DNA of 64,000 nt, from positions 1 through 64,000 of the forward strand of contig CAZSBE010000002.1 of the NCBI GenBank assembly GCA_964604955.1. The letters run 5' to 3'. The position numbers were made by a program, and so were the translations under genes. Shown here in pieces: positions 16,861 to 23,880 of this stretch. Every line of letters starts with the position of its first letter. Position 1 is the first letter of the stretch. Source of the DNA: JALGWA01 sp964604955 (GTDB lineage: Bacteria; Arandabacterota; Arandabacteria; Arandabacterales; JALGWA01). Below the pieces are notes generated by a model that saw nothing but the letters and a program-made list of their open reading frames with translations, ran no database searches and was not told the DNA's origin.

Positions 16861-17712
16861 CTACTGCCATGAGTAGGCGATACCGGCTTCATGTGTCATC
16901 CCCAGATCGAAGTTGACGGTCGATGAAACGTCCAGGCCCAGCCCTCCGGCGCGAAGACCGAGGCCGAACGAGAACTCCATCGGGAAAGTCGATGAGCCCA
17001 GCCTCACGAGTATTCCACGCATCGCACGCCACTCGAGGCCCGTGGCATAAGCCGTACGGAGGCCGTTCTCTTTCTCCAGCCGGAAGCCGCAGGCCGCCGA
17101 CCCCGAGACCGCGTACCCGACGCCCGCGCCCACCCGCCGTGGAACGCCGCCACCCGCGACGCCCAGGCCGGAGGCGAAGGCGTTGCCGATATCGAAACTG
17201 ACCCTGAGCCGGGGAGTGACGCGCGCGTATATGAGGAGGTCGAAAGCCATGCAGCGGCCTTCGTAGAGACCGGGAGATATGGCCTCGCCCAGCCTCAGCC
17301 CGGGCTGGAGCCAGAGGTCGCCGCGGCGGAGGGCAACTGAGAAAGCCGCGGTCTGCTCGAAGTAGCCGGGAGCCGCGAGGCCGCTATAGGAGAAACATGC
17401 CCCGGCCCGGCCGCCGCTCAGGGTGACTTTGCCGCGGAGAGCGACGACGTCGATGCCGGCGACGCCGAAAGGCCGGTAGCCGTACGCGTCCACAACGCCT
17501 TCGGACCGGCGCGCGCCCGAAGCGTGAAAGACCGAGCTGGTCGAACCGTCCACGAGGCCCAGGGCTTCGGGACCCGAACAGCTTCGCTCCGCCGGGGAAA
17601 ACGGCCTGAGTTCGAAGGCCGCCTCGGAGGGGGCGGCCAGGAAAAGGCATGAAACAAACAGGCCGGAGAGCGCCAGAGCCCCGCCGAGACGCGGACGGGC
17701 ATGTTTCTCCAT
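16861..17712 (-). CDS. Predicted outer membrane beta-barrel protein, unknown function
   Basis: 283 residues from the ATG at 17712 (GGAGGTGAGG close upstream). A signal peptide ends near 'APSEAAFELRPFSPAERS'. The remainder is rich in glycine and alternating beta strands ('GLYEGRCMAFDLLIYARVTPRLRVSFDIGNAF', 'EFSFGLGLRAGGLGLD') and ends 'TVNFDLGMTHEAGIAYSWQ', like PorV/PorQ-type small barrels of FCB bacteria. I do not recognise a specific family. It overlaps nothing but follows the lamin-tail gene by 5 bases, so the two are surely co-transcribed. Confidence 0.7.
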   Translation of the reverse strand: MEKHARPRLGGALALSGLFVSCLFLAAPSEAAFELRPFSPAERSCSGPEALGLVDGSTSSVFHASGARRSEGVVDAYGYRPFGVAGIDVVALRGKVTLSGGRAGACFSYSGLAAPGYFEQTAAFSVALRRGDLWLQPGLRLGEAISPGLYEGRCMAFDLLIYARVTPRLRVSFDIGNAFASGLGVAGGGVPRRVGAGVGYAVSGSAACGFRLEKENGLRTAYATGLEWRAMRGILVRLGSSTFPMEFSFGLGLRAGGLGLDVSSTVNFDLGMTHEAGIAYSWQ

Positions 17713-17717
17713 GACCC

Positions 17718-19412
17718 TCACCTCCGCACCAGCACGACAGGCATCTTCGAGTGAATCGTCCGCCCGCCGCCGGTGGGCGAGGCCTCCAGAAGGACTATAT
17801 AGACTCCGATCGGCGCCGGGCGCCCGTCCTTCACGCTGCCGTCCCAGAAGGTGATCCTTCTCTCCTCAACCAGGTCCCCGTCCAGAAGCGTCTTGAACGG
17901 CCGGCCGTTGATGTCGAACACCTTGAGCCTCACGACCGCCGGTGCCGGCATTTCAACCGAGACCGAGAGCAGGTCATCGGCGCCATCGCCGTCCGGCGAA
18001 AAAGTCCCCGGCCGGATCTTGAGATAGCCCCCGGGCTCGGAGAAAGTCACCGACACGCTGTTCGGCCGGCCCGGGCTTGCCGGCGACGACCCGTAGTGCG
18101 GCGACCAGTTGGAGGCACGCTCCGATTTAGCCTGGGAGTCGATCCTCTCGACGGAGCGCCCGGGCTTGCCCCAGGCCGCGCTGTATGCAACCGAATCCAC
18201 GCGTGTCCCGAAGGCGTCCCGCAGGACGACCATGTCGGCGTAGCCGCGCGGGCCTTCTGTATCGTTGAGGGTCGGCCAGCCCCCGGCCGGCTTAAGTGCG
18301 GCGCAGCCCGCGCCCGGGTAGGCGGCCAGGAAGTCGTCCTCGTCCTCGACGAGCAGGAGATAACCTCCCGGCGCGAGCAGGGGGCCCGCTTCAGCCAGCT
18401 GCCTCCGCTTACCGCCCGAGTCCTCGAGCGTCCAGCCCTCGAGGCTTACGAACGATGCGCTTCTATTCAGGACCTCCACCCACTCGCATCCGCCTGAGGC
18501 CGGCTTGAAGATGAACTCGTTGACCACCACCGGCGCGGGCCAGATGAGGATGCTAGTCGCGAGCGTGTCGTTGTGATGCCACCTGTCGAGAGGGTGCGTC
18601 TGCCAGAGGCGGGCGCCGTGAAGTCCCTCTCCGACATTGGGGATGTCGACGGCGATCCTGCGGTATGCGCCCGGCTCGATGTCCGCATCGAGCCGCGACG
18701 AGTCCCGGCAGCCGCAACACGCCAGATGCACCCAGGCGCCGGCGCCGCACGAGCTCCCGCCGACATTCGCGATGTTCGAGATCACCTGAAGCGCGGCGTG
18801 GCCGGGTTGCGCATAGCGGGACAGGCAGGCCCTGGTTACGGCGAGGTCGAATGGCGGGTGATTGAAGTCGCCCGGGGAAGGCGCGGGGAACGGGGAGAAG
18901 TCAGCCGAGTTGTCGCCCGTGTCGATGCCGTCGGGGCTGCGGCCCAGGCTCGAGCCCGCCGCCGGCCCCGTTGCCGGAGAGCCTTCGTAGTACTCTGCGA
19001 AGTCATGGGCGCCCCAGCCCACTACGTCCGCGGCGGACCCGGGCGAGTCGAGCCGGCAGGCGTCGGGTCCATTTTGAAGGTCAAGCGAGGTTATGAAATC
19101 GGGCGCGGGCCGGACGGCCTCCTCCCCTATGACGAAGAAACCGCCTGCTCTTATGGTGTCAGCGCGCGTGCCCTGCCACTCGCTCTTCCACCTCCCGGCA
19201 TGCGCGCCGTTCCCGGTCGCCACTTCATGATAGTGCAGACATATGTCGGCACCGGTTCCGTTGTAGAGCTCTATGAACTCCCGACCGGCGTCCGCCCCGT
19301 CGGGATCGTACAGTACTTCATTGATGACGACACCGGTGGAACCCGCGGAGCATACGCGGGGGAGCGTCAGAAGCAGCAGCGTTGCGATTGTCTTTTCCCA
19401 TCCCATCATCAT
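17718..19412 (-). CDS. Secreted lamin-tail-domain protein with FlgD-like C-terminal domain
   Basis: 564 residues from an ATG triplet at 19404-19412; the ribosome site is weak. After the signal peptide, two lamin-tail domains are seen: 'VVINEVLYDPDGADAGREFIELYN' region at about 20-130 and 'VVVNEFIFKPASGGCEWVEVLN' region at about 310-430. The C-terminus starts 'TFSPDGDGADDLLSV' and ends 'GVYIVLL...MPVVLVRR', the FlgD/gliding-type module used by exported FCB proteins. Probably extracellular and adhesive; no enzymatic motif seen. A TTGACT box on the - strand at 19446-19451 may be its -35, but the nearby -10 is poor. RAYT repeats lie just upstream of it. Confidence 0.8.
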   Translation of the reverse strand: MMMGWEKTIATLLLLTLPRVCSAGSTGVVINEVLYDPDGADAGREFIELYNGTGADICLHYHEVATGNGAHAGRWKSEWQGTRADTIRAGGFFVIGEEAVRPAPDFITSLDLQNGPDACRLDSPGSAADVVGWGAHDFAEYYEGSPATGPAAGSSLGRSPDGIDTGDNSADFSPFPAPSPGDFNHPPFDLAVTRACLSRYAQPGHAALQVISNIANVGGSSCGAGAWVHLACCGCRDSSRLDADIEPGAYRRIAVDIPNVGEGLHGARLWQTHPLDRWHHNDTLATSILIWPAPVVVNEFIFKPASGGCEWVEVLNRSASFVSLEGWTLEDSGGKRRQLAEAGPLLAPGGYLLLVEDEDDFLAAYPGAGCAALKPAGGWPTLNDTEGPRGYADMVVLRDAFGTRVDSVAYSAAWGKPGRSVERIDSQAKSERASNWSPHYGSSPASPGRPNSVSVTFSEPGGYLKIRPGTFSPDGDGADDLLSVSVEMPAPAVVRLKVFDINGRPFKTLLDGDLVEERRITFWDGSVKDGRPAPIGVYIVLLEASPTGGGRTIHSKMPVVLVRR

Positions 19413-19463
19413 CACCGCATCAATCGTCGCCCGCCGCCCCGCCCGAGTCAAGCTCCCCATGAG

Positions 19464-19511
19464 GGGGTCAGGTCTTAAAATGCACAAGGGGTCAGGTCTT
19501 GAAATGCACAA
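19464..19511 (+). repeat. REP-like repeat, two tandem 24-bp units
   Basis: Each unit begins GGGGTCAGGTCTT and ends ATGCACAA; unit one has TAAA, unit two has TGAA in the middle. They sit between the lamin-tail start and the transposase. The same unit recurs at 20447, 23064, 23089, 25751-25819 and 56278. Confidence 0.9.
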
Positions 19512-19542
19512 CACCCGGTGGCCCCACCATTCCCTCCGAATC

Positions 19543-19557
19543 TGGCACGGAGGTTGC
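19543..19557 (+). promoter_or_regulatory. Sigma-54-like -24/-12 sequence before the transposase (ambiguous)
   Basis: TGGCACGGAGGTTGC matches the sigma-54 consensus TGGCACG-N4-TTGC, with GG and GC 10 bases apart. However, the central GGAGG could instead be the ribosome binding site of the ATG at 19566 (12 bases away). Both readings cannot hold at once because the site would not be in the RNA. No sigma-54 activator gene is nearby. Confidence 0.35.
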
Positions 19558-19565
19558 AATTGTAA

Positions 19566-20429
19566 ATGCCCGCTATGGTAAGACCGATACGCATTGAAGC
19601 CCCGGGAGGTGTCTACCACATCACTTCACGGGGAAACGCCAAACAGACGATCTTCCGGGACGCAGTGGATTACCGGTGTTTCTTCTCCATCCTGGGGGAT
19701 GTCGCCGGCGACTGCGGGTGGCAGTGTTACGCCTATTGCCTCATGCCGAATCACTACCACCTGGTGCTGATGACACCCAGCGGAGCGCTCTCGAGGGGGA
19801 TGCGGCAGATCAACGGGGTATACGCGCAGAGGTTCCATTGCCGCCATGCTTCCGTCGGCCACGTCTTCCAGGGAAGGTTCAAGTCCATTCTCGTCGACAG
19901 GGAGGCGTACCTGCTTGAAGTGTGCCGCTACGTCGTGCTCAACCCGGTGAGAGCGGGTCTTGTTCGAGAATGCGGCGACTGGCGCTGGTCCAGCTATCTT
20001 GCCACGTTGGGACGCGACCCGAAGCCCTCGTTCCTGGCCAGCGAATGGCTGCTCGGACAGTTCGCCAGGTCTCCGGCGAGGGCGCGGACCGCATTCGTCA
20101 GATTCGTGGAGGACGGCCTCAAGGCCACCAGCCCGTTGGAGAACATCCGGGGAGGTGTCTTTCTGGGAAACGAGGCCTTTGTGTCCGGTTTCTCGGCGCA
20201 ACTTGCCCGCAAGAGGGCCGAGCGCGACTTTCCCCGTGTGCAGCGCCACGCGGACCGGCCGCCGCTCTCGGAGATACTGCGCGCGACGGGGGGAAGCCCC
20301 CGGACAGGCCGGCAGATCGCGGAGGCGCGGGAGCGCTGGGGCTACACCATCACGGAGATTGCGCGGTATCTTCATCTGCACCGGAACACGGTCGCGGCTC
20401 TCGCAAGAAGAGCGGGCGAGCAGGACTGA
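19566..20429 (+). CDS. REP-associated tyrosine transposase (RAYT, Y1_Tnp/HUH family)
   Basis: 287 residues, the only + strand gene found. The N-terminal 'RPIRIEAPGGVYHITSRGN' block, HUH motif 'MPNHYHLVL' (His63 and His65) and 'RYVVLNPVRAGLV' (catalytic Tyr about 122) identify a Y1 transposase of the RAYT type. The C-terminal 90 residues end in a helix-turn-helix-like 'YTITEIARYLHLHRNTVAALARR', common in one RAYT group and probably for DNA binding. Start may be ATG 19566 or ATG 19575; the latter gives the more usual N-terminus. It is flanked by inverted repeat units and looks intact. Confidence 0.92.
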   Translation: MPAMVRPIRIEAPGGVYHITSRGNAKQTIFRDAVDYRCFFSILGDVAGDCGWQCYAYCLMPNHYHLVLMTPSGALSRGMRQINGVYAQRFHCRHASVGHVFQGRFKSILVDREAYLLEVCRYVVLNPVRAGLVRECGDWRWSSYLATLGRDPKPSFLASEWLLGQFARSPARARTAFVRFVEDGLKATSPLENIRGGVFLGNEAFVSGFSAQLARKRAERDFPRVQRHADRPPLSEILRATGGSPRTGRQIAEARERWGYTITEIARYLHLHRNTVAALARRAGEQD

Positions 20430-20446
20430 CCCGGAGCAGCCCGGGC

Positions 20447-20483
20447 TTGTGCATTTTAAGACCTGACCCCGGGGTCTGACCCC
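20447..20483 (-). repeat. REP-like unit plus palindrome at the right end, overlapping gpmA
   Basis: TTGTGCATTTTAAGACCTG... (20447-20470) is the exact reverse complement of the unit at 19464-19487. It is followed by the palindrome GGGGTCTGACCCC. Read along gpmA, this DNA encodes the last residues '...GSDPGVRS' and the TAA stop. Confidence 0.88.
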
Positions 20484-21226
20484 GTGGGCCCGGCCTGGTC
20501 CGCGACAGACCGTTTGGCGCGCTCGACATCTTCCGGGTCACCGAGATAGCGGGACCTCAACGGCTTGAGTCCGTCGTCGAGTTCGTAGACGAGCGGTATG
20601 CCTGTCGGTATGTTCAGCCGTACGATCTCATCATCGGAGAGGCCGTCGAGGTACTTGACGAGCGCCCGCAGGCTGTTCCCATGGGCGGAGATGATGGCGC
20701 GGCGGCCCGACTCGATCGCCGGGGCTATCGCCTCGTGCCAGTAGGGAAGAAAACGCGCGACGGTATCCGCCAGGCTCTCGGTCAGCGGTATGTCACTTTC
20801 ATTCATGTCTCTGTAGCGCGGATCGTGCCCGGGATACCGCGGGTCCGATTTATCCAGGGGCGGCGGCTTCACGTCATAGCTGCGTCTCCACTCCATTACC
20901 TTTTCTGCGCCGAACTTCGCGGCCGTCTCGGCCTTGTTGAGGCCCTGGAGCGCGCCGTAATGCCGCTCGTTGAGTCTCCAGGACTTCTCCACCGGTATGT
21001 GCAGCAGCCCCATCTCCTCGAGCACGATGTCGAGGGTGTGTATGGCCCGTTTCAGAACTGAAGTGAAGGCGATGTCGAAAACGTAGCCTTCCTGTGAAAG
21101 GAGAGCCGCGGCTTTGTGGGCTTCCTCCACGCCCCTCGCCGAAAGGCCGACGTCGGTCCAGCCCGTGAACCTGTTCTCCTTATTCCAGGTGCTTTCACCA
21201 TGTCTCAAGAGCACGAGTCTGTGCAT
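20456..21226 (-). CDS. gpmA: 2,3-bisphosphoglycerate-dependent phosphoglycerate mutase, tail supplied by a repeat
   Basis: 256 residues. 'LLRHGESTWN' carries the phospho-His (His9), followed by 'NERHYGALQGLNK', 'RRSYDVKPPPL', 'PLTESLADT' and 'AHGNSLRALVKYL', all characteristic of dPGM. It interconverts 3- and 2-phosphoglycerate in glycolysis. It starts directly after the aldolase stop (2 bases between stop and ATG), so these two glycolytic genes are coupled. The usual GpmA body ends near 'RSVADQ'; the last residues 'TGSDPGVRS' and the stop codon are encoded by the right end of the RAYT element. The enzyme core seems complete. Confidence 0.93.
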   Translation of the reverse strand: MHRLVLLRHGESTWNKENRFTGWTDVGLSARGVEEAHKAAALLSQEGYVFDIAFTSVLKRAIHTLDIVLEEMGLLHIPVEKSWRLNERHYGALQGLNKAETAAKFGAEKVMEWRRSYDVKPPPLDKSDPRYPGHDPRYRDMNESDIPLTESLADTVARFLPYWHEAIAPAIESGRRAIISAHGNSLRALVKYLDGLSDDEIVRLNIPTGIPLVYELDDGLKPLRSRYLGDPEDVERAKRSVADQAGPTGSDPGVRS

Positions 21227-21227
21227 A

Positions 21228-22277
21228 TTACGCTATCGTCACCTCGTTCGAGAGATATACATCCTGTATGGCATTGAGGATCGCAATGCCGTCCGCCATC
21301 GGTTTTTGAAACGCCTTCCTCCCGGAGATAAGACCCATCCCTCCCGCGCGCTTGTTGATGACTGCTGTCCTCACCGCCTGGGCCATGTCGTTCTCGCCGG
21401 ACGCGCCGCCGGAGTTTATGAGTCCCACCCTGCCCATGTAACAGTTCGCCACCTGGTAGCGCGTGAGGTCGATTGGATGGTCGCTCGTCAGCTCCGTATA
21501 GACCTTCTCATGGGTCTTGCCGAAGCCGACCGCCGTGAAGCCGCCGTTGTTCTCGGGCTGCTTCTGCTTGACGATGTCGGCCTCTATGGTCGCGGCGAGA
21601 TGGTTGGCCTGGCCTGTAAGGTCGGCGGCCAGGTGATAGTCCTTGTCCTTTTTGAACGCTGGGTTCCGGAGATATGCCCAGAGTATGGTCATCATGCCGA
21701 GCTCATGGGCGTATTCAAAAGATTCCGATATCTCGACGATCTGCCGGTTACTCTCCGCCGACCCATAGTATATAGTAGCCCCGACAGCGACCGCTCCCAT
21801 ATCGAAAGCCTGGTCCACGCTCGCAAACAGGATCTGGTCGTGTTTGTTGGGATAGGTCAGGAGCTCATTGTGGTTGATCTTGAGTATGAACGGGATTCTG
21901 TGGGCATACTTGCGCGCCACCGAGCCGAGAACCCCGAGGGTCGAGGCCACGCCGTTACAGCCGCCTTCAATTGCTAACCTTACAATGTTCTCGGGATCGA
22001 AGTACATTGGATTCGGGGCGAAGGACGCGCCCGCCGTATGTTCGATGCCCTGGTCGACCGGCAGGATGGAGACGTATCCGGTGCCGGCGAGCCTTCCGGT
22101 GCCGGCGAGCGCATGCATGCTGCGCATCACCTGAATCGGTCGGTCCGACTCCCTGACGACGCGGTCGATGAAGTCGCCGCCAGGAAGATGGAGGTTCTCC
22201 CTGGGGATTGTCTCACATTTGTGGCCCAGCAGGTAGTCGGCCTCCGGGCCCAGAAGCTTGCGTATCTCAGTTGCCAT
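21228..22277 (-). CDS. fbaB: Class I fructose-bisphosphate aldolase (FbaB/DhnA type)
   Basis: 349 residues, the usual length for FbaB. Recognised by 'YVSILPVDQGIEHTAGASF', 'NPMYFDPENIVRLAIEGG', 'FILKINHNELLTYPN', 'GAVAVGATIYYGS' and 'EADIVKQKQPEN', the latter holding the probable Schiff-base lysine. It splits or forms fructose-1,6-bisphosphate in glycolysis and gluconeogenesis. ATG at 22277 has AGGAGG 8 bases upstream. The gene lies between the SagB-type oxidoreductase and gpmA with short gaps, consistent with one transcript. Confidence 0.93.
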   Translation of the reverse strand: MATEIRKLLGPEADYLLGHKCETIPRENLHLPGGDFIDRVVRESDRPIQVMRSMHALAGTGRLAGTGYVSILPVDQGIEHTAGASFAPNPMYFDPENIVRLAIEGGCNGVASTLGVLGSVARKYAHRIPFILKINHNELLTYPNKHDQILFASVDQAFDMGAVAVGATIYYGSAESNRQIVEISESFEYAHELGMMTILWAYLRNPAFKKDKDYHLAADLTGQANHLAATIEADIVKQKQPENNGGFTAVGFGKTHEKVYTELTSDHPIDLTRYQVANCYMGRVGLINSGGASGENDMAQAVRTAVINKRAGGMGLISGRKAFQKPMADGIAILNAIQDVYLSNEVTIA

Positions 22278-22297
22278 CTCAAAACCTCCTCAGGCGG

Positions 22298-23032
22298 CTA
22301 GCCCAGGTGGGGCTTGCCGACAACGCTCATGTAAACCACACTCTCTTCGGCCCCGTCCACGCCGATTATCTTATTCACCTCTTCGTCGAAGAGCGCGCCG
22401 ATCTGGCACGAGCCCAGGCCGATCGCCGTCGCGGCCAGCGCCAGGTTCTCGCCGATGTGACCGGCATCGAGATATATGTATCTGTATGCGCGCTGCCCGT
22501 ACTTCCACCTGGACCTCTGGAATATGCCCGTCCAGACTAGGATGGCCGCCGCCTCCATGCACATCTTCTGGCCCAGCGCGGCGATGGCGATCTCGCTCGA
22601 GAAGTCCCCCTCGCTGATGGCCTCCAGGCAGTGCTCCTTCACCGAGTAGTGGTAGACACCGGCCGGTATTCCCTCGACCCTGTTCACCACGACATATGTC
22701 TCAATCGGATAGAGCGCGCCCGCCGACGGCGCAGTCCGAAACTCGGAGCCCCGCTCGGTCCTCCGCACTCCGGTCGACGCCCAGAGCAGGTATGAGAGGT
22801 CGTCGGGCGTGAGCGGGTCCTTCGCGTAGTGCCTTATGCTCTTGCGCTTGAGCAGAGCTTCATCCAGGGGCAGGGTCTCCCTCTTGCTCTTGCAGGCGAG
22901 TTCGATTCTCGGGGCATCCGGGTACTCTTTGTAGACTTCGGGCTTCGAGGCCCAGTCGAGCCCGCCGCCGGGCATCCTGTCGCGATGGTACTTGGTCTTC
23001 TCCTGAAACTCGTCCCCTACGCGTTCGGTCAT
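22298..23032 (-). CDS. SagB/ThcOx-type nitroreductase-family oxidoreductase
   Basis: 244 residues with 'RKSIRHYAKDPLTPDDLSYLLWASTG', 'RTAPSAGALYPIETYVVVN', 'GVYHYSV' and 'AGHIGENLALAATAIGLGSCQIGALFDEE'. These are the FMN-binding signatures of SagB-type dehydrogenases, which oxidise azoline rings in RiPP pathways or have unknown targets when solitary. No cyclodehydratase or precursor peptide lies nearby, so a stand-alone redox role is likelier here. ATG at 23032 with GAGGTGATTTGAA upstream. Two RAYT repeat units occupy the space between it and sdhB. Confidence 0.85.
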   Translation of the reverse strand: MTERVGDEFQEKTKYHRDRMPGGGLDWASKPEVYKEYPDAPRIELACKSKRETLPLDEALLKRKSIRHYAKDPLTPDDLSYLLWASTGVRRTERGSEFRTAPSAGALYPIETYVVVNRVEGIPAGVYHYSVKEHCLEAISEGDFSSEIAIAALGQKMCMEAAAILVWTGIFQRSRWKYGQRAYRYIYLDAGHIGENLALAATAIGLGSCQIGALFDEEVNKIIGVDGAEESVVYMSVVGKPHLG

Positions 23033-23063
23033 TTCAAATCACCTCGTCTGGTTCCGGATGGCG

Positions 23064-23112
23064 TTGTGCATTTCAAGACCTGACCCCGTTGTGCATTTCA
23101 AGACCTGACCCC
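23064..23112 (-). repeat. REP-like repeat, two units, overlapping the sdhB stop
   Basis: Units at 23064-23087 and 23089-23112, one base apart, in the same orientation as the right-end copy at 20447. The sdhB reading frame ends inside the second unit: GGG GTC AGG TCT TGA gives the last residues GVRS and stop. No transposase is adjacent, so these are non-autonomous copies. Confidence 0.9.
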
Positions 23113-23880
23113 GTCGGGGGCTTTGCCGGCGTCGGATATCTCCCGGCGCGCGGCGCCTATCGCCATGTTCGGTGGAACCTGCTTGGGGCAGACCTTCTTG
23201 CAGTTGGTATGGAATCGACAACTCCACCAGCCCCCCCGGTCGTTGGCGAGCATGAGCCGGGCATCGTCATCCGGCTCCCTGGTGTCGATGTGAAACCTGT
23301 AGAGCTTGGCGAGCGCGGCGGGGCCCATGTAGCCGGGATCCTCCGCGTTCACCGGGCATGCACCGAAGCACGCGGCGCACAGAATACAGTTGGTGTAGGG
23401 CTCGAGCGCGCGCACGGCCGCCGGGTCCATAAGGTACTCGCCCTCGCCCGGCCCGCGCGCGGGCTTGAGAACCGGCTCCACGGCGCGGTAGTATTCGAAG
23501 AACCGGGTCATGTCCACGACAAGGTCCTTGATGACCGGAAGATGCGGAAGGGGTTCGATGAGGACCTCGCTCTCCGGGTCCCACTCGACCTTCGCTTCGA
23601 GCGCGGCATATGGCTTCAGGTCCACCTCTGCGGCGCCGGCAAGCAGCACCTCGACCTGCGTGCGGCAGGCGAGCCGCGGCACCCTGTTAATCAGCATGGC
23701 GCAGTTGCCGCAGACGGCCCCGCGGCAGGAATATCTCAGTGAGAGTGAGTCGTCGATCTCGTCCTGAACCTGAAAGAGGGCGCCCAGCACGGACATGCCC
23801 GGCCGGGGCTCGATCTCGAAGGTATCGTAACGGCTCTTCCCCTCATCGGGGTCGAAACGGCGGATCTTGAGGATTATCAT
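23098..23880 (-). CDS. sdhB: Succinate dehydrogenase / fumarate reductase iron-sulfur subunit
   Basis: 260 residues. The 2Fe-2S ligands lie in 'SCRGAVCGNCAMLINRVPRLAC', the 4Fe-4S in 'CILCAACFGACPV' and the third cluster in 'CRFHTNCKKVCPKQVPP'. The protein passes electrons between the flavoprotein SdhA and membrane quinone. The ATG overlaps the sdhA stop by one base. The C-terminal 'GVRS' and the TGA are encoded by a RAYT repeat, so the original end was altered. No classical membrane anchor gene (sdhC/sdhD) is present in the window; the b-c fusion cytochrome at 26352-27110 is the only nearby candidate partner. Confidence 0.93.
   Translation of the reverse strand: MIILKIRRFDPDEGKSRYDTFEIEPRPGMSVLGALFQVQDEIDDSLSLRYSCRGAVCGNCAMLINRVPRLACRTQVEVLLAGAAEVDLKPYAALEAKVEWDPESEVLIEPLPHLPVIKDLVVDMTRFFEYYRAVEPVLKPARGPGEGEYLMDPAAVRALEPYTNCILCAACFGACPVNAEDPGYMGPAALAKLYRFHIDTREPDDDARLMLANDRGGWWSCRFHTNCKKVCPKQVPPNMAIGAARREISDAGKAPDGVRS

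Larger units (their letters stand above)
19464..20483 (+). mobile_element. RAYT element with inverted terminal repeat units
   Basis: Two direct copies of a 24-bp unit (19464-19487, 19488-19511) lie left of the transposase. One inverted copy (20447-20470), exactly complementary to the first, plus a palindrome GGGGTCTGACCCC (20471-20483) lie to the right. Y1 (HUH) transposases of the REP-associated class act on such palindromic units as single-stranded DNA. The right boundary lies inside the gpmA 3' end. Exact termini and target site cannot be fixed without an empty-site comparison. Confidence 0.75.
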
